Source: JAJRXC01 sp047639555
GTDB lineage: Bacteria > Actinomycetota > Acidimicrobiia > Acidimicrobiales > Aldehydirespiratoraceae
NCBI GenBank assembly: GCA_047639555.1
Contig: JBLIOE010000002.1
Coordinates: 62,001 to 126,000 of the forward strand
Length of the DNA: 64,000 nucleotides
Direction: 5' to 3'
Shown here: positions 25,625 to 33,620 of the stretch, one piece after another
How positions within the stretch are numbered: position 1 is the first letter of the stretch
How the letters are laid out: each line of letters begins with the position of its first letter
Notes under the pieces: generated by a model
What the model was told of the DNA's origin: nothing
Database searches by the model: none
What the model saw: only the letters and a program-made list of their open reading frames with translations
Position numbers and translations under genes: made by a program

Positions 25625-25858
25625 TCAGACTTCGATGAAGATGCACTCGCCCGGGCACTCTTCGGCCGACTCGATGGTGGCCTCTTCCTGGCCAGTCTTG
25701 ACCACGGCGAGGCCCTCAGGGCCACCCGGGTCGGAGTAGATCTTGTCGCCTTCTTTGACGTAGGCCAAGCCGTCGTCGAGAAGAGTGAAGACGTCGGGCG
25801 CGATTTCCTCGCAGAGACCGTCGCCGGTGCAGAGATCCTGATCGATCCAAACCTTCAT
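25625..25858 (-). CDS. Ferredoxin, likely [3Fe-4S] or [4Fe-4S] single-cluster type
   Basis: 77 residues, acidic. It begins MKVWIDQDLCTGDGLCEEIAP (shown here in part: C10 and C16 spaced C-x5-C) and ends ECPGECIFIEV, giving the cluster Cys-Pro. The missing middle cysteine of CxxCxxC suggests [3Fe-4S]. Such ferredoxins usually feed cytochrome P450s or oxidoreductases. The ATG at 25858 is preferred over longer frames. It is transcribed away from arc across 25859-26115. Confidence 0.92.
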   Translation of the reverse strand: MKVWIDQDLCTGDGLCEEIAPDVFTLLDDGLAYVKEGDKIYSDPGGPEGLAVVKTGQEEATIESAEECPGECIFIEV

Positions 25859-26115
25859 GAGCGGTACTGACCTCACTGTGTCCGGCGGGAGTGTCCCGCT
25901 CGCTTGTCGTATCTGGTCGGCAGCATAACGGCCCGAATGAAGCGCGTGGGGCACTGGCCGGTGTGAAATCCCCCACACCATCCCCGAGAGCGTGAAAAGA
26001 TCGCCACGCAGCGTGGCCCGCCTTCAATCCAAAACCGGGCGTCCGACGTTGGTAAGAGACCCGGGTCTATGGTGACCGCGAGCGGGACCCAAGCGACAAT
26101 TGATGGGGAGTAACA

Positions 26116-27855
26116 GTGGAAGACCACGACGCCAAAGCCGAGATCAACCGGCTCCGGATGGTCTCAGCTGAACTCGAAGACGAGGTCAGCGCGCTCCGCC
26201 GCCGTCTCCAAGATTCCCCCAAACGCGTGCGCACACTTGAAGAACGACTCCTCGAGACAAAAGGGCAGCTGAGCAAGGCTGTCTCCCAAAACGAGAAGCT
26301 CACCTACACACTGCGCGAAGCTCGCGAACACATTTCGACCCTGCGCGATGAGGTCGACAAACTCACGCAGCCGCCTTCCGGCTACGGCACGGTGCTCGGT
26401 GCCAACGACGACGGCACCGTCGATGTTCATGCCGGTGGTCGCAAGATGCGCGTGGCCGTGCAACCCGACCTCGCCGGCGAACTACAGTTGGGCCAGGAAG
26501 TAGTCCTGAACGAATCGTTCAACGTCGTAATGGCCCGTAATCCTGATCGCACCGGCGAAGTCGCAACGTTGAAGGATGTTCTCGAAGGTGGCGATCGGGC
26601 GATGATCGTCGGCCGGGCCGACGAAGAACGAGTCGTCGAAATCAGCGACGCGGTAAAAGCTGAACCGCTCCGCAGCGGCGACCTTGTGCTGATCGACCCG
26701 CGGGCGGGTGTCATTCTCGAACGTTTACCTCGGCCCGAGGTGGAAGACCTCGTTCTCGAGGAAGTTCCCGACGTCACCTATAGCGATGTCGGCGGCCTTG
26801 ATACCCAGATCGAGGAGATCACCGACGCGGTCGAGTTGCCCTTCGTCCATGCCGCTCTGTTCGCCGAATACGACCTTCCGGCGCCGAAGGGCATCCTGCT
26901 CTACGGGCCACCCGGCTGCGGCAAGACCCTGATCGCGAAAGCAGTGGCCAACAGCCTGGCCAAGAAGGTCGCGGAGGTGTCCGGCGACAAGGAAGCCCGC
27001 AGCTTCTTCTTGAACATCAAGGGCCCAGAGCTCCTCAACAAGTATGTGGGCGAGACCGAGCGCCAGATCCGGCTGGTCTTTCAACGAGCACGCGAGAAGA
27101 GCGAAGAGGGTTGGCCCGTCATTATCTTCTTCGATGAGATGGAATCGCTGTTCCGTACCCGTGGTAGCGGCATCAGCTCCGATATCGAGTCCACGATCGT
27201 GCCGCAGTTGCTGGCCGAGATCGACGGCGTCGAAGCACTCCGAAATGTCATCGTAATTGGCGCCTCAAACCGCGAAGACCTCATCGACCCCGCAATCCTC
27301 CGACCCGGTCGCCTCGACGTGAAGATCAAGATCGAGCGCCCGGATGAAGAGTCCGCCGCAGCGATCTTTGGTCGCTACCTCACCACTGACCTTCCAATCG
27401 ACGACGACATCGTCGAGACGCTCGGCGGCGGCGATCCGGGTAAGGCAGTGCAGGCGATGATCGAAGACACCGTGCGCGAGATGTACCGCGTCGACGAAAC
27501 CAACCGTTTCCTCGAAGTCACCTACCAAAACGGCGACAAAGAGGTCATGTACTTCAAGGACTTCTCGTCGGGTGCCATGATTGAGAACATCGTGCGTCGA
27601 TCGAAGAAGCTCGCGATCAAGCGTGAAATTGCCGGTGGCGCTCGGGGCATTCGCACTGAGGACCTACTGCAGTCGATCCGCCAAGAGTTCAAAGAGCAAG
27701 AGGATCTGCCCAACACCACCAACCCCGATGACTGGGCGAAGGTTTCGGGCAAGAAGGGCGAGCGGATCGTCTATGTCCGAACGCTGATTCACAACAACGA
27801 CGACGAGGCCGGCGGCAAGTCCATCGACTCCGTCGCTACGGGTCAGTACCTCTAG
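26116..27855 (+). CDS. arc: ARC/Mpa proteasomal AAA ATPase
   Basis: 579 residues in family order: a coiled coil that captures Pup (about 5-75), OB-type interdomain rings (about 85-220), then an AAA domain with Walker A GPPGCGKT (near 266-273) and Walker B IIFFDEME (near 337-344) and SNRED...LRPGRLD. The C-terminal GQYL has the penultimate Tyr used by Mpa to dock on the 20S core. It unfolds pupylated proteins into PrcBA. GTG 26116 has GGGGAG 5 nt upstream. The ~257-nt upstream region shared with ferredoxin holds no further gene. Confidence 0.97.
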   Translation: MEDHDAKAEINRLRMVSAELEDEVSALRRRLQDSPKRVRTLEERLLETKGQLSKAVSQNEKLTYTLREAREHISTLRDEVDKLTQPPSGYGTVLGANDDGTVDVHAGGRKMRVAVQPDLAGELQLGQEVVLNESFNVVMARNPDRTGEVATLKDVLEGGDRAMIVGRADEERVVEISDAVKAEPLRSGDLVLIDPRAGVILERLPRPEVEDLVLEEVPDVTYSDVGGLDTQIEEITDAVELPFVHAALFAEYDLPAPKGILLYGPPGCGKTLIAKAVANSLAKKVAEVSGDKEARSFFLNIKGPELLNKYVGETERQIRLVFQRAREKSEEGWPVIIFFDEMESLFRTRGSGISSDIESTIVPQLLAEIDGVEALRNVIVIGASNREDLIDPAILRPGRLDVKIKIERPDEESAAAIFGRYLTTDLPIDDDIVETLGGGDPGKAVQAMIEDTVREMYRVDETNRFLEVTYQNGDKEVMYFKDFSSGAMIENIVRRSKKLAIKREIAGGARGIRTEDLLQSIRQEFKEQEDLPNTTNPDDWAKVSGKKGERIVYVRTLIHNNDDEAGGKSIDSVATGQYL

Positions 27856-28069
27856 AGCGATCCAAAATGTCTCCGGCCGACGCGGCATCCAACGTTGCAC
27901 AATCGGCAGCAGCAATCGATATGGACCCCAATGCCGAGCGCGTTTACACACGACGGCAGGCCGCCTACATCGAAGCCGCTTCACTTCTCCAAGACGTCTA
28001 CGGCTTGCGAGGCATCTTTCCGTAAAACACGGTTCACTTTTTCGCCCTCGCCGATAGCCGCGACCTTCA

Positions 28070-28098
28070 CTGACAAAGGACACGGAGTTGACTAGTGT
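28070..28098 (+). promoter_or_regulatory. Candidate promoter of the amino-acid ABC operon
   Basis: CTGACA (28070-28075) and TAGTGT (28093-28098) with a 17-nt spacer, about 35 nt before the substrate-binding protein ATG. The -10 match is modest. Confidence 0.4.
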
Positions 28099-28133
28099 CG
28101 GTCACCCAACTCTGGGAACCTATGGAGGGTTAC

Positions 28134-29210
28134 ATGCGAAAGCATTGGATTTTGCGGCTTATGGCCGTGCTGCTTGGATTCACACTTCTGGCTGCGGCCT
28201 GCAGCGATGATTCCGAAGACACTGTCGAGCTCACACAGGACGGCGGCGTCCTCGCCAAGGTCATCGACGCCGGAACACTCGAATGTGGCGGCAACGACAC
28301 CTTGCCAGGCTTCGGAATTGTTGACGCCGACAGCGGCGCGTTCAGCGGCTTCGACATCGACTTCTGTCGTGTCATCGCAGCTGCGGTCCTCGGCGACGCT
28401 GAGGCAATCAACGTCACCCCGCTTGTGGCTGCACAGCGCTTCCCGACCCTACAGTCGGGCGAGATCGACGTGCTGATCCGCAACACCACGTGGACGGCAA
28501 GTCGTGACGGCAGCGAGCAGGCCAACTTCCTGCACACCACCTTCTTCGACGGCCAGGGCTTCATGGCCGGCGCCGACGCTGGTATCGCGAGCCTCGACGA
28601 CGTGGCCAATGCCTCGATCTGCGTGCTCCAGGGCACCACGACGTTGCTCAACCTCAACGCCGTCATGGGCGATCTCGGCATCCCGTTCACGGCCGTCGAG
28701 TTCGAATCCAACGACGAACTGAACCCCGCCTTCCAGGCGGGCCAGTGTGAGGTCTGGACCTCCGACGCTTCGCAGCTCGCTGCGTTCGCCGCCAACATGG
28801 ATATTCCGACCGTGATTCTCCCCGAGATCATCTCGAAGGAGCCGCTGGGCCCGGTTGTCGCTGATGGCGACACCGAATGGGCGCAGGTTGTCGACTGGGC
28901 CACCATGGCCACCATTCAGGCGTGGGAGTTCGGCATTACGTCGGAGAACATCGGCACCTTCACCGACAGCGAAGATTCCGGCATCCGCCGTTTCCTCGGT
29001 CTCCCCATCACCGATGATGACGGCAACGAAGCCATCGCTGAAGTGGGCCTCGGTCTTCCGACTGACTTTGCGAAGAACATCATCGAGCAGGTTGGCAACT
29101 ACGAAGAAATCTTCCAGCGCAACCTGGCGCCGATCAGCCTCACCCTCGCGGGCAGCCCGAACGACCTTTGGACCAACGGTGGTCTCCAGTACGTTCCGCC
29201 GTTCCGCTAG
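28134..29210 (+). CDS. aapJ: General amino-acid ABC transporter, substrate-binding lipoprotein (AapJ type)
   Basis: 358 residues. The signal ends in lipobox LLAAAC (Cys near 22), so it is membrane-tethered. The solute-binding fold has GFGIVDADSGAFSGFDIDFCR, NTTWTASRDG and WEFGITSENIG, the AapJ/BztA group for polar and acidic amino acids. ATG 28134 has TGGAGGG 4-5 nt upstream. A terminator follows it, which would make this binding protein more abundant than the permeases. Confidence 0.92.
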   Translation: MRKHWILRLMAVLLGFTLLAAACSDDSEDTVELTQDGGVLAKVIDAGTLECGGNDTLPGFGIVDADSGAFSGFDIDFCRVIAAAVLGDAEAINVTPLVAAQRFPTLQSGEIDVLIRNTTWTASRDGSEQANFLHTTFFDGQGFMAGADAGIASLDDVANASICVLQGTTTLLNLNAVMGDLGIPFTAVEFESNDELNPAFQAGQCEVWTSDASQLAAFAANMDIPTVILPEIISKEPLGPVVADGDTEWAQVVDWATMATIQAWEFGITSENIGTFTDSEDSGIRRFLGLPITDDDGNEAIAEVGLGLPTDFAKNIIEQVGNYEEIFQRNLAPISLTLAGSPNDLWTNGGLQYVPPFR

Positions 29211-29240
29211 TCAAGGCAAGTAACCGAAGTTGATTTGGAG

Positions 29241-29266
29241 GGCCGGTGGGGTTTACCCCACCGGCC
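29241..29266 (+). terminator. Intra-operon hairpin terminator/attenuator
   Basis: GGCCGGTGGGG-TTTA-CCCCACCGGCC, a perfect 11-bp stem followed by TTCTGGT, between the binding-protein and first permease genes. Its place suggests partial read-through to set stoichiometry. Confidence 0.85.
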
Positions 29267-29302
29267 TTCTGGTCGACACCACCACACAGGGGGAACCGGC
29301 CC

Positions 29303-29344
29303 GTGAGCCGTAATACTGATCGCGCCGTCGGTGGAATGGCGTGA
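29303..29344 (+). other. Possible 13-codon leader cistron
   Basis: GTG at 29303 opens 13 codons (SRNTDRAVGGMA after the start) ending in a TGA that overlaps the permease GTG (GTGA, 29341-29344). CAGGGGGAA lies about 7-8 nt upstream of the leader start, while the permease start has only a weak site. It may couple translation of the permease; it could also be chance. Confidence 0.25.
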
Positions 29345-30681
29345 GTCGTCGAGTTATCAGCACTTGGGCCCAGACACTGGGCCTCGCCGCGATCGTCATC
29401 GCCTTCATCACGATCAGCGAGACGTTCAACGTCGCGACGATGGCGCTGTCGCTCGTCGTCGCCGCAGTCGTGTTCTTCGTCGCACGAGGGGCCCTCGACC
29501 TCACCGGCCGCGACCGAACAGACCGACCACCTGCATTTCGCGACGTCAAGGTGCTCGCCTTAGGCGCACAGATCGTCGCCGTCGCCGCGCTCCACACGTT
29601 CCTCGCGTTCCTGTGGCAGAACTTCAGGGACCGCACGGACGACATCGGGCTCGAACTTGGATTCGACTTCCTCGATCAGCCGGGCGGCATCACTATCGCC
29701 GACAACCCACTCTCGGCCAACGATCAGGTCAAAGAGGCGATCCTGGCCGGATTCGAGAACACCATCCGGATCATCATTTTCGGAATTCCGCTCGCCCTTG
29801 TCCTCGGCACACTCGTCGGCATCGCCCGCCTCTCGAGCAACTGGCTGCTGGGGAAGATCGCAACTCTCTACGTCGAGATATTCCGCAATATTCCTGCCTT
29901 GGTGGTCATCTTGATGACCTGGTCCATCTACCTCAACGCCCTTCCATCGAGCGCCGAGGGCAGCCGCAAGCCGCTCGGAGAGTGGTTCATCTTCAACAAT
30001 TCCCGATTCTCGTTCCCATCGATCAAAGGCCTCGAGAACTGGGAGACATATCGGTTCTTCATTCTCCTCGCGATTGTGGCTGCAATCGCCGTCTGGGTGT
30101 GGCGGACGCGGCTCTTTAACGAGACGGGCACACCCCACCGGCGTTCGTTGTGGTCCGCGGTAGCGTTCTTTGCGATAGGGCTCGTCGGCTTCGTTGCCCT
30201 CGGAGGACCGTTCGAACTGTCGAAACCTCTGGTCGACGAGGCCGGTCGGGTCTACACCGACGGCTTTCGAATGCAGATGCCGTTCGCCGCGATCTTCACC
30301 GGACTCGTTGTCTATACCGGCACCCACATATCGGAGATCGTTCGCGGCAGCATCCTGGCCGTGCACAAAGGCCAGGACGAAGCAGCCAACGCCCTCGCAC
30401 TCTCAGGGATCCAGCGCTACCGGTTCGTCATCCTTCCTCAGGCCCTCCGAATCGCGTTTCCGCCACTGATCAACCAGTTTCTCAACTTCTCGAAGAACAG
30501 TTCACTGGCCATTGCGATCGGCTTCGCGGAGGTAACCGCGGTGGTCAACAACCTGTTCGGGCAGAGCCAGCCCGCGCCTCAGCTTATTCTCATTCTCATG
30601 CTGAGTTATCTCGTGCTGTCGCTGATCCTCTCGGTGATTGGCAATCTCATCAATCGTCGACTGCAACTGGTCGGAAGGTGA
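29341..30681 (+). CDS. aapQ: Amino-acid ABC transporter permease (AapQ type)
   Basis: 446 residues. Predicted transmembrane helices at about 10-28, 32-50, 75-93, 135-160 and more to the end. The EAA loop reads AANALALSGIQRYRFVILPQALRIAFPPL, typical of HisM/GlnP-type permeases, and the long middle insertion is the Aap/Bzt hallmark. GTG start at 29341. It pairs with the next gene to form the channel. Confidence 0.92.
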   Translation: MSRRVISTWAQTLGLAAIVIAFITISETFNVATMALSLVVAAVVFFVARGALDLTGRDRTDRPPAFRDVKVLALGAQIVAVAALHTFLAFLWQNFRDRTDDIGLELGFDFLDQPGGITIADNPLSANDQVKEAILAGFENTIRIIIFGIPLALVLGTLVGIARLSSNWLLGKIATLYVEIFRNIPALVVILMTWSIYLNALPSSAEGSRKPLGEWFIFNNSRFSFPSIKGLENWETYRFFILLAIVAAIAVWVWRTRLFNETGTPHRRSLWSAVAFFAIGLVGFVALGGPFELSKPLVDEAGRVYTDGFRMQMPFAAIFTGLVVYTGTHISEIVRGSILAVHKGQDEAANALALSGIQRYRFVILPQALRIAFPPLINQFLNFSKNSSLAIAIGFAEVTAVVNNLFGQSQPAPQLILILMLSYLVLSLILSVIGNLINRRLQLVGR

Positions 30682-30687
30682 TCTGAC

Positions 30688-32133
30688 ATGACCGACTTTG
30701 ATGCACCCGCCCATCCGGACGTCGAAACCATGATCGCCGCGGCCGAACGGAGTCGCGCCCCGTCCGAGAAACTCCCGCCCGGCGAATGGGCGAAGAAGAA
30801 CCTCTTCAACAACTGGTACAACACGGTAATCAGCGTCGTGATGGCGGCGATCATTCTCGGAGTCACGCTCGCGACGCTGCAATGGGTGTTCAACACTGAC
30901 TTCGCGATCATCCGGAAGTCGTTGCGACTCTTCATGGTCGGCCAGTTCCCGCGCGACGAACTCACCCGCCTGTGGGTCTCCTTCCTCCTGATGGCTGTAA
31001 CCCTCGGTTTCACATCAGGGGCCGCTGCTCACAACACCTACGACGATGCCGTCGAGAAGGATCTCCCGGCCGAAAGAGAGAGCTGGCTCGACCTCTTCCG
31101 ACGCTTCTGGGCGATCATTGCCGTCCACATCTTCTTCGTCTCCTTCGCCAACACCTTGCCGCCCTACCTCGGGTTGGCGGCAGTTTTCGCGACCGTCGTT
31201 GTCACCAGAGAACTCGGATGGCGGCTGCCCAGAGCAGCCCGCGACCGGGGCGCCTTCGTTGGTGCCGGACTCGGGATCGCATCGATGCTCGCACTCTCGG
31301 GAACGGGCGGGCTCGGTCGATGGGCCTTTGCGCTTCTCTTCGCAGCGTGGGCGTCGTTCGAGCTGGGGCGCCGAGACGTGCGCTCCGACAACCTCGGCAC
31401 ACTGATTCGAGTCGCGGTCACCGTGGTTGCCGGAGCGATCGCGTTCCTCATCGTCGACGCCTTGAGCATCGAGGGCTTCGGGTGGGACGAATGGGGCGGC
31501 CTCCACCTCAACATCTTCGTCACTGTCGTGGGCCTCGGGCTCGGCCTCCCCTTCGGAATTCTGTTGGCGATGGGGCGCCGCTCCGAACTTCCGATCATCA
31601 AAGCCGCCTCTGTGCTCTTCATCGAGTTCGTCCGCGGCGTGCCGTTGATCTCGCTCCTCCTCTTCTCGAACCTCATGCTCGGCCTATTTTTCCCGCTGGG
31701 GTCAGACCTGCCAAGTGAACTGACGCTCGCAATGATCGTGATCATGGGCTTCTCCGCGGCATACATCGCCGAGATCGTCCGCGGCGGGCTCCAGTCCGTC
31801 CCGAAAGGCCAAATCGAAGCCGCACAAGCGTCGGGTCTGTCGCCGGGAGCCGTCCAACGCCTTGTCGTGCTGCCTCAGGCGCTACGAAATGTGATTCCGG
31901 CGATGGTCGGGCAGTTCATTTCCCTGTTCAAGGACACGTCCCTCCTTAGCATCATTGGCGTGCTCGAGATCCTCAATGTCTCCGCGGTGGCGAACGCCCA
32001 GACCGAATTCATCGGTAAGGGACTTGCCGTCGTTACATATCCGTTCGTCGCTCTGGCTTTCTGGGCCTTCGCCTACACCATGTCCAAAGAATCTCGACGA
32101 CTCGAAACCAAACTTGGAGTTGGTACCCGATGA
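30688..32133 (+). CDS. aapM: Amino-acid ABC transporter permease (AapM type)
   Basis: 481 residues, long for the family because of an extra N-terminal group of helices (about 48-70, 105-125, 150-215) before the conserved channel core. The EAA loop reads IEAAQASGLSPGAVQRLVVLPQALRNVIPAM. It forms the heterodimeric channel with AapQ. ATG 30688 is 6 nt after the previous stop; its own stop overlaps the ATPase ATG by 4 nt. Confidence 0.93.
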   Translation: MTDFDAPAHPDVETMIAAAERSRAPSEKLPPGEWAKKNLFNNWYNTVISVVMAAIILGVTLATLQWVFNTDFAIIRKSLRLFMVGQFPRDELTRLWVSFLLMAVTLGFTSGAAAHNTYDDAVEKDLPAERESWLDLFRRFWAIIAVHIFFVSFANTLPPYLGLAAVFATVVVTRELGWRLPRAARDRGAFVGAGLGIASMLALSGTGGLGRWAFALLFAAWASFELGRRDVRSDNLGTLIRVAVTVVAGAIAFLIVDALSIEGFGWDEWGGLHLNIFVTVVGLGLGLPFGILLAMGRRSELPIIKAASVLFIEFVRGVPLISLLLFSNLMLGLFFPLGSDLPSELTLAMIVIMGFSAAYIAEIVRGGLQSVPKGQIEAAQASGLSPGAVQRLVVLPQALRNVIPAMVGQFISLFKDTSLLSIIGVLEILNVSAVANAQTEFIGKGLAVVTYPFVALAFWAFAYTMSKESRRLETKLGVGTR

Positions 32134-32909
32134 ACGACACGACGATCAACGCAGACGCGACCGCGACTGCCGGCGGAGGCGAAACCGTCATCGAACTCGC
32201 CGGTGTCGACAAGTTCTTTGGCGAATTCCAGGCCCTGAGCAACATCAACATGAAGGTCGGGCTGCAGGAGGTAGTGGTCGTCATCGGCCCTTCCGGTTCC
32301 GGCAAGTCCACCCTGATCCGCTGCATCAACCGTCTGGAGCAGCACAGCCGCGGCTCGATCACCGTGGGCGGCGTTGAACTCACCGACGACATTCGCAATA
32401 TCCAGGAGATTCGACGAGAGACGGGGATGGTGTTCCAAAGCTTCAACCTCTTCCCTCACCTCACAATTCTCGACAACATCACGCTCGCGCCGCGCAACGT
32501 TCGCAATACGCCACGCGCCAAGGCCGAAGCCGAAGCCATGGAGTTGCTCGAGCGGGTCAAGATTCCCGAGCAGGCACGGAAGTTTCCGGGCCAGCTCTCC
32601 GGTGGTCAGCAGCAGCGCGTCGCGATCGCCCGGGCGTTGGCCATGAACCCGAAGGTCATGCTTTTCGACGAGCCGACATCGGCGCTGGACCCCGAAATGA
32701 TCTCGGAAGTGCTCGACACCATGAAGGACCTGGCGAGGGAGGGCATGACAATGATCTGTGTCACCCATGAAATGGGCTTTGCTCGTGAGGTCGCCGACCG
32801 CGTGGTGTTCATGGCCGACGGTGAAATCGTCGAAGTGGGAACCCCCGAGCACTTCTTCACCAACCCCCAGGAAGAGCGTACCAAGCTGTTCCTGTCGCAA
32901 ATCCTCTGA
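32130..32909 (+). CDS. aapP: Amino-acid ABC transporter ATP-binding protein (AapP type)
   Basis: 259 residues. Walker A GPSGSGKST, Q-loop VFQSFNLFPHLT, signature LSGGQQQR, Walker B VMLFDEPTSALDPE and switch His in VTHEM are all intact. It powers import through AapQM. Its TGA stop overlaps a CTG that appears to start the racemase gene. Confidence 0.96.
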   Translation: MNDTTINADATATAGGGETVIELAGVDKFFGEFQALSNINMKVGLQEVVVVIGPSGSGKSTLIRCINRLEQHSRGSITVGGVELTDDIRNIQEIRRETGMVFQSFNLFPHLTILDNITLAPRNVRNTPRAKAEAEAMELLERVKIPEQARKFPGQLSGGQQQRVAIARALAMNPKVMLFDEPTSALDPEMISEVLDTMKDLAREGMTMICVTHEMGFAREVADRVVFMADGEIVEVGTPEHFFTNPQEERTKLFLSQIL

Positions 32910-33610
32910 GCCGACCACCAACAATCGGCATCATCGCGGGCTCGGGCCCCGACGCCGGAATCGATCTCTGGCAGAAGATTCTCGCGGCTGTTCGCAACTC
33001 TCCCGGGTTGCACTACCTCGGCGACGAGGACGCACCGCGGGTCATCGTGATATCCGAACCACGCCTCGGCCCGTCGATGGATCTTCCCGAAACCGACGAG
33101 GTTGTATGGAGTGTCTTAGCCGACACTGCCCGAACCATCGCCGAACAGGTCGACGTGTTCGCGATTGCGTGCAACACCCTCAATATCTACGCCGCACGGC
33201 TAGAGGCACTCGCGCTACCGGCCGACCTCGTGACACCGCAGGCGGCCGTCGGCGAGTGGTGCCACCAACACGACGTCACTTCGATCGGACTACTCGGCGC
33301 CCGGCCCGTCACCCGTCTCGATGCGTGGTCGCCGTATACCGCGGCGCAGACACGGCTCACCGTCGAGCCGCCGCCCGACATCGATGCGCTCCATCAACTG
33401 ATCCTCGACATCAAACGTGATGGGGGAGTCGCGGCCCACCAAGCTCGTTTCGCGACGCTCGCGGCGGCGTTTTCGGCCGACCATCTCGTGTTGGCGTGTA
33501 CCGAGCTTCCACTCGTCAGCACCCGCGTTCCGGGCAAGACATTGCTCGACCCGACCGACCTCCTCGCGGCCGCACTCGTGCGCCGTTGGTCAGCTAGCAC
33601 CGCGAGCTAG
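32906..33610 (+). CDS. Aspartate/glutamate racemase-family protein
   Basis: 234 residues. The fold starts TIGIIAGSGPDAGIDLWQK, which lies upstream of any ATG/GTG/TTG, and carries the two catalytic cysteines in AIACNTLNIY and VLACTELPLV. The only start that fits is CTG 32906, which overlaps the AapP stop as CTGA. It interconverts L- and D-Asp or Glu by two-base chemistry. Next to an amino-acid importer it may supply D-amino acids for wall synthesis or use imported ones. A hydantoin racemase is less likely. Confidence 0.88.
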   Translation: MSRPPTIGIIAGSGPDAGIDLWQKILAAVRNSPGLHYLGDEDAPRVIVISEPRLGPSMDLPETDEVVWSVLADTARTIAEQVDVFAIACNTLNIYAARLEALALPADLVTPQAAVGEWCHQHDVTSIGLLGARPVTRLDAWSPYTAAQTRLTVEPPPDIDALHQLILDIKRDGGVAAHQARFATLAAAFSADHLVLACTELPLVSTRVPGKTLLDPTDLLAAALVRRWSASTAS

Positions 33611-33613
33611 GGT
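33586..33613 (+). promoter_or_regulatory. Promoter of dop (leaderless layout)
   Basis: TTGGTC (33586-33591) and TAGGGT (33608-33613) with a 16-nt spacer; the -10 ends 7 nt before the dop ATG at 33621. The TAG is also the stop codon of the racemase gene. Confidence 0.5.
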
Positions 33614-33620
33614 CGCCGGA

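Noticed and set aside
27867..28025. A 52-codon frame after arc ending RRQAAYIEAASLLQDVYGLRGIF
   Set aside because: The tail faintly resembles the end of FGGY sugar kinases, but there is no ribosome site, no upstream kinase body and no conserved context; it is left as an unassigned gap (27856-28069).
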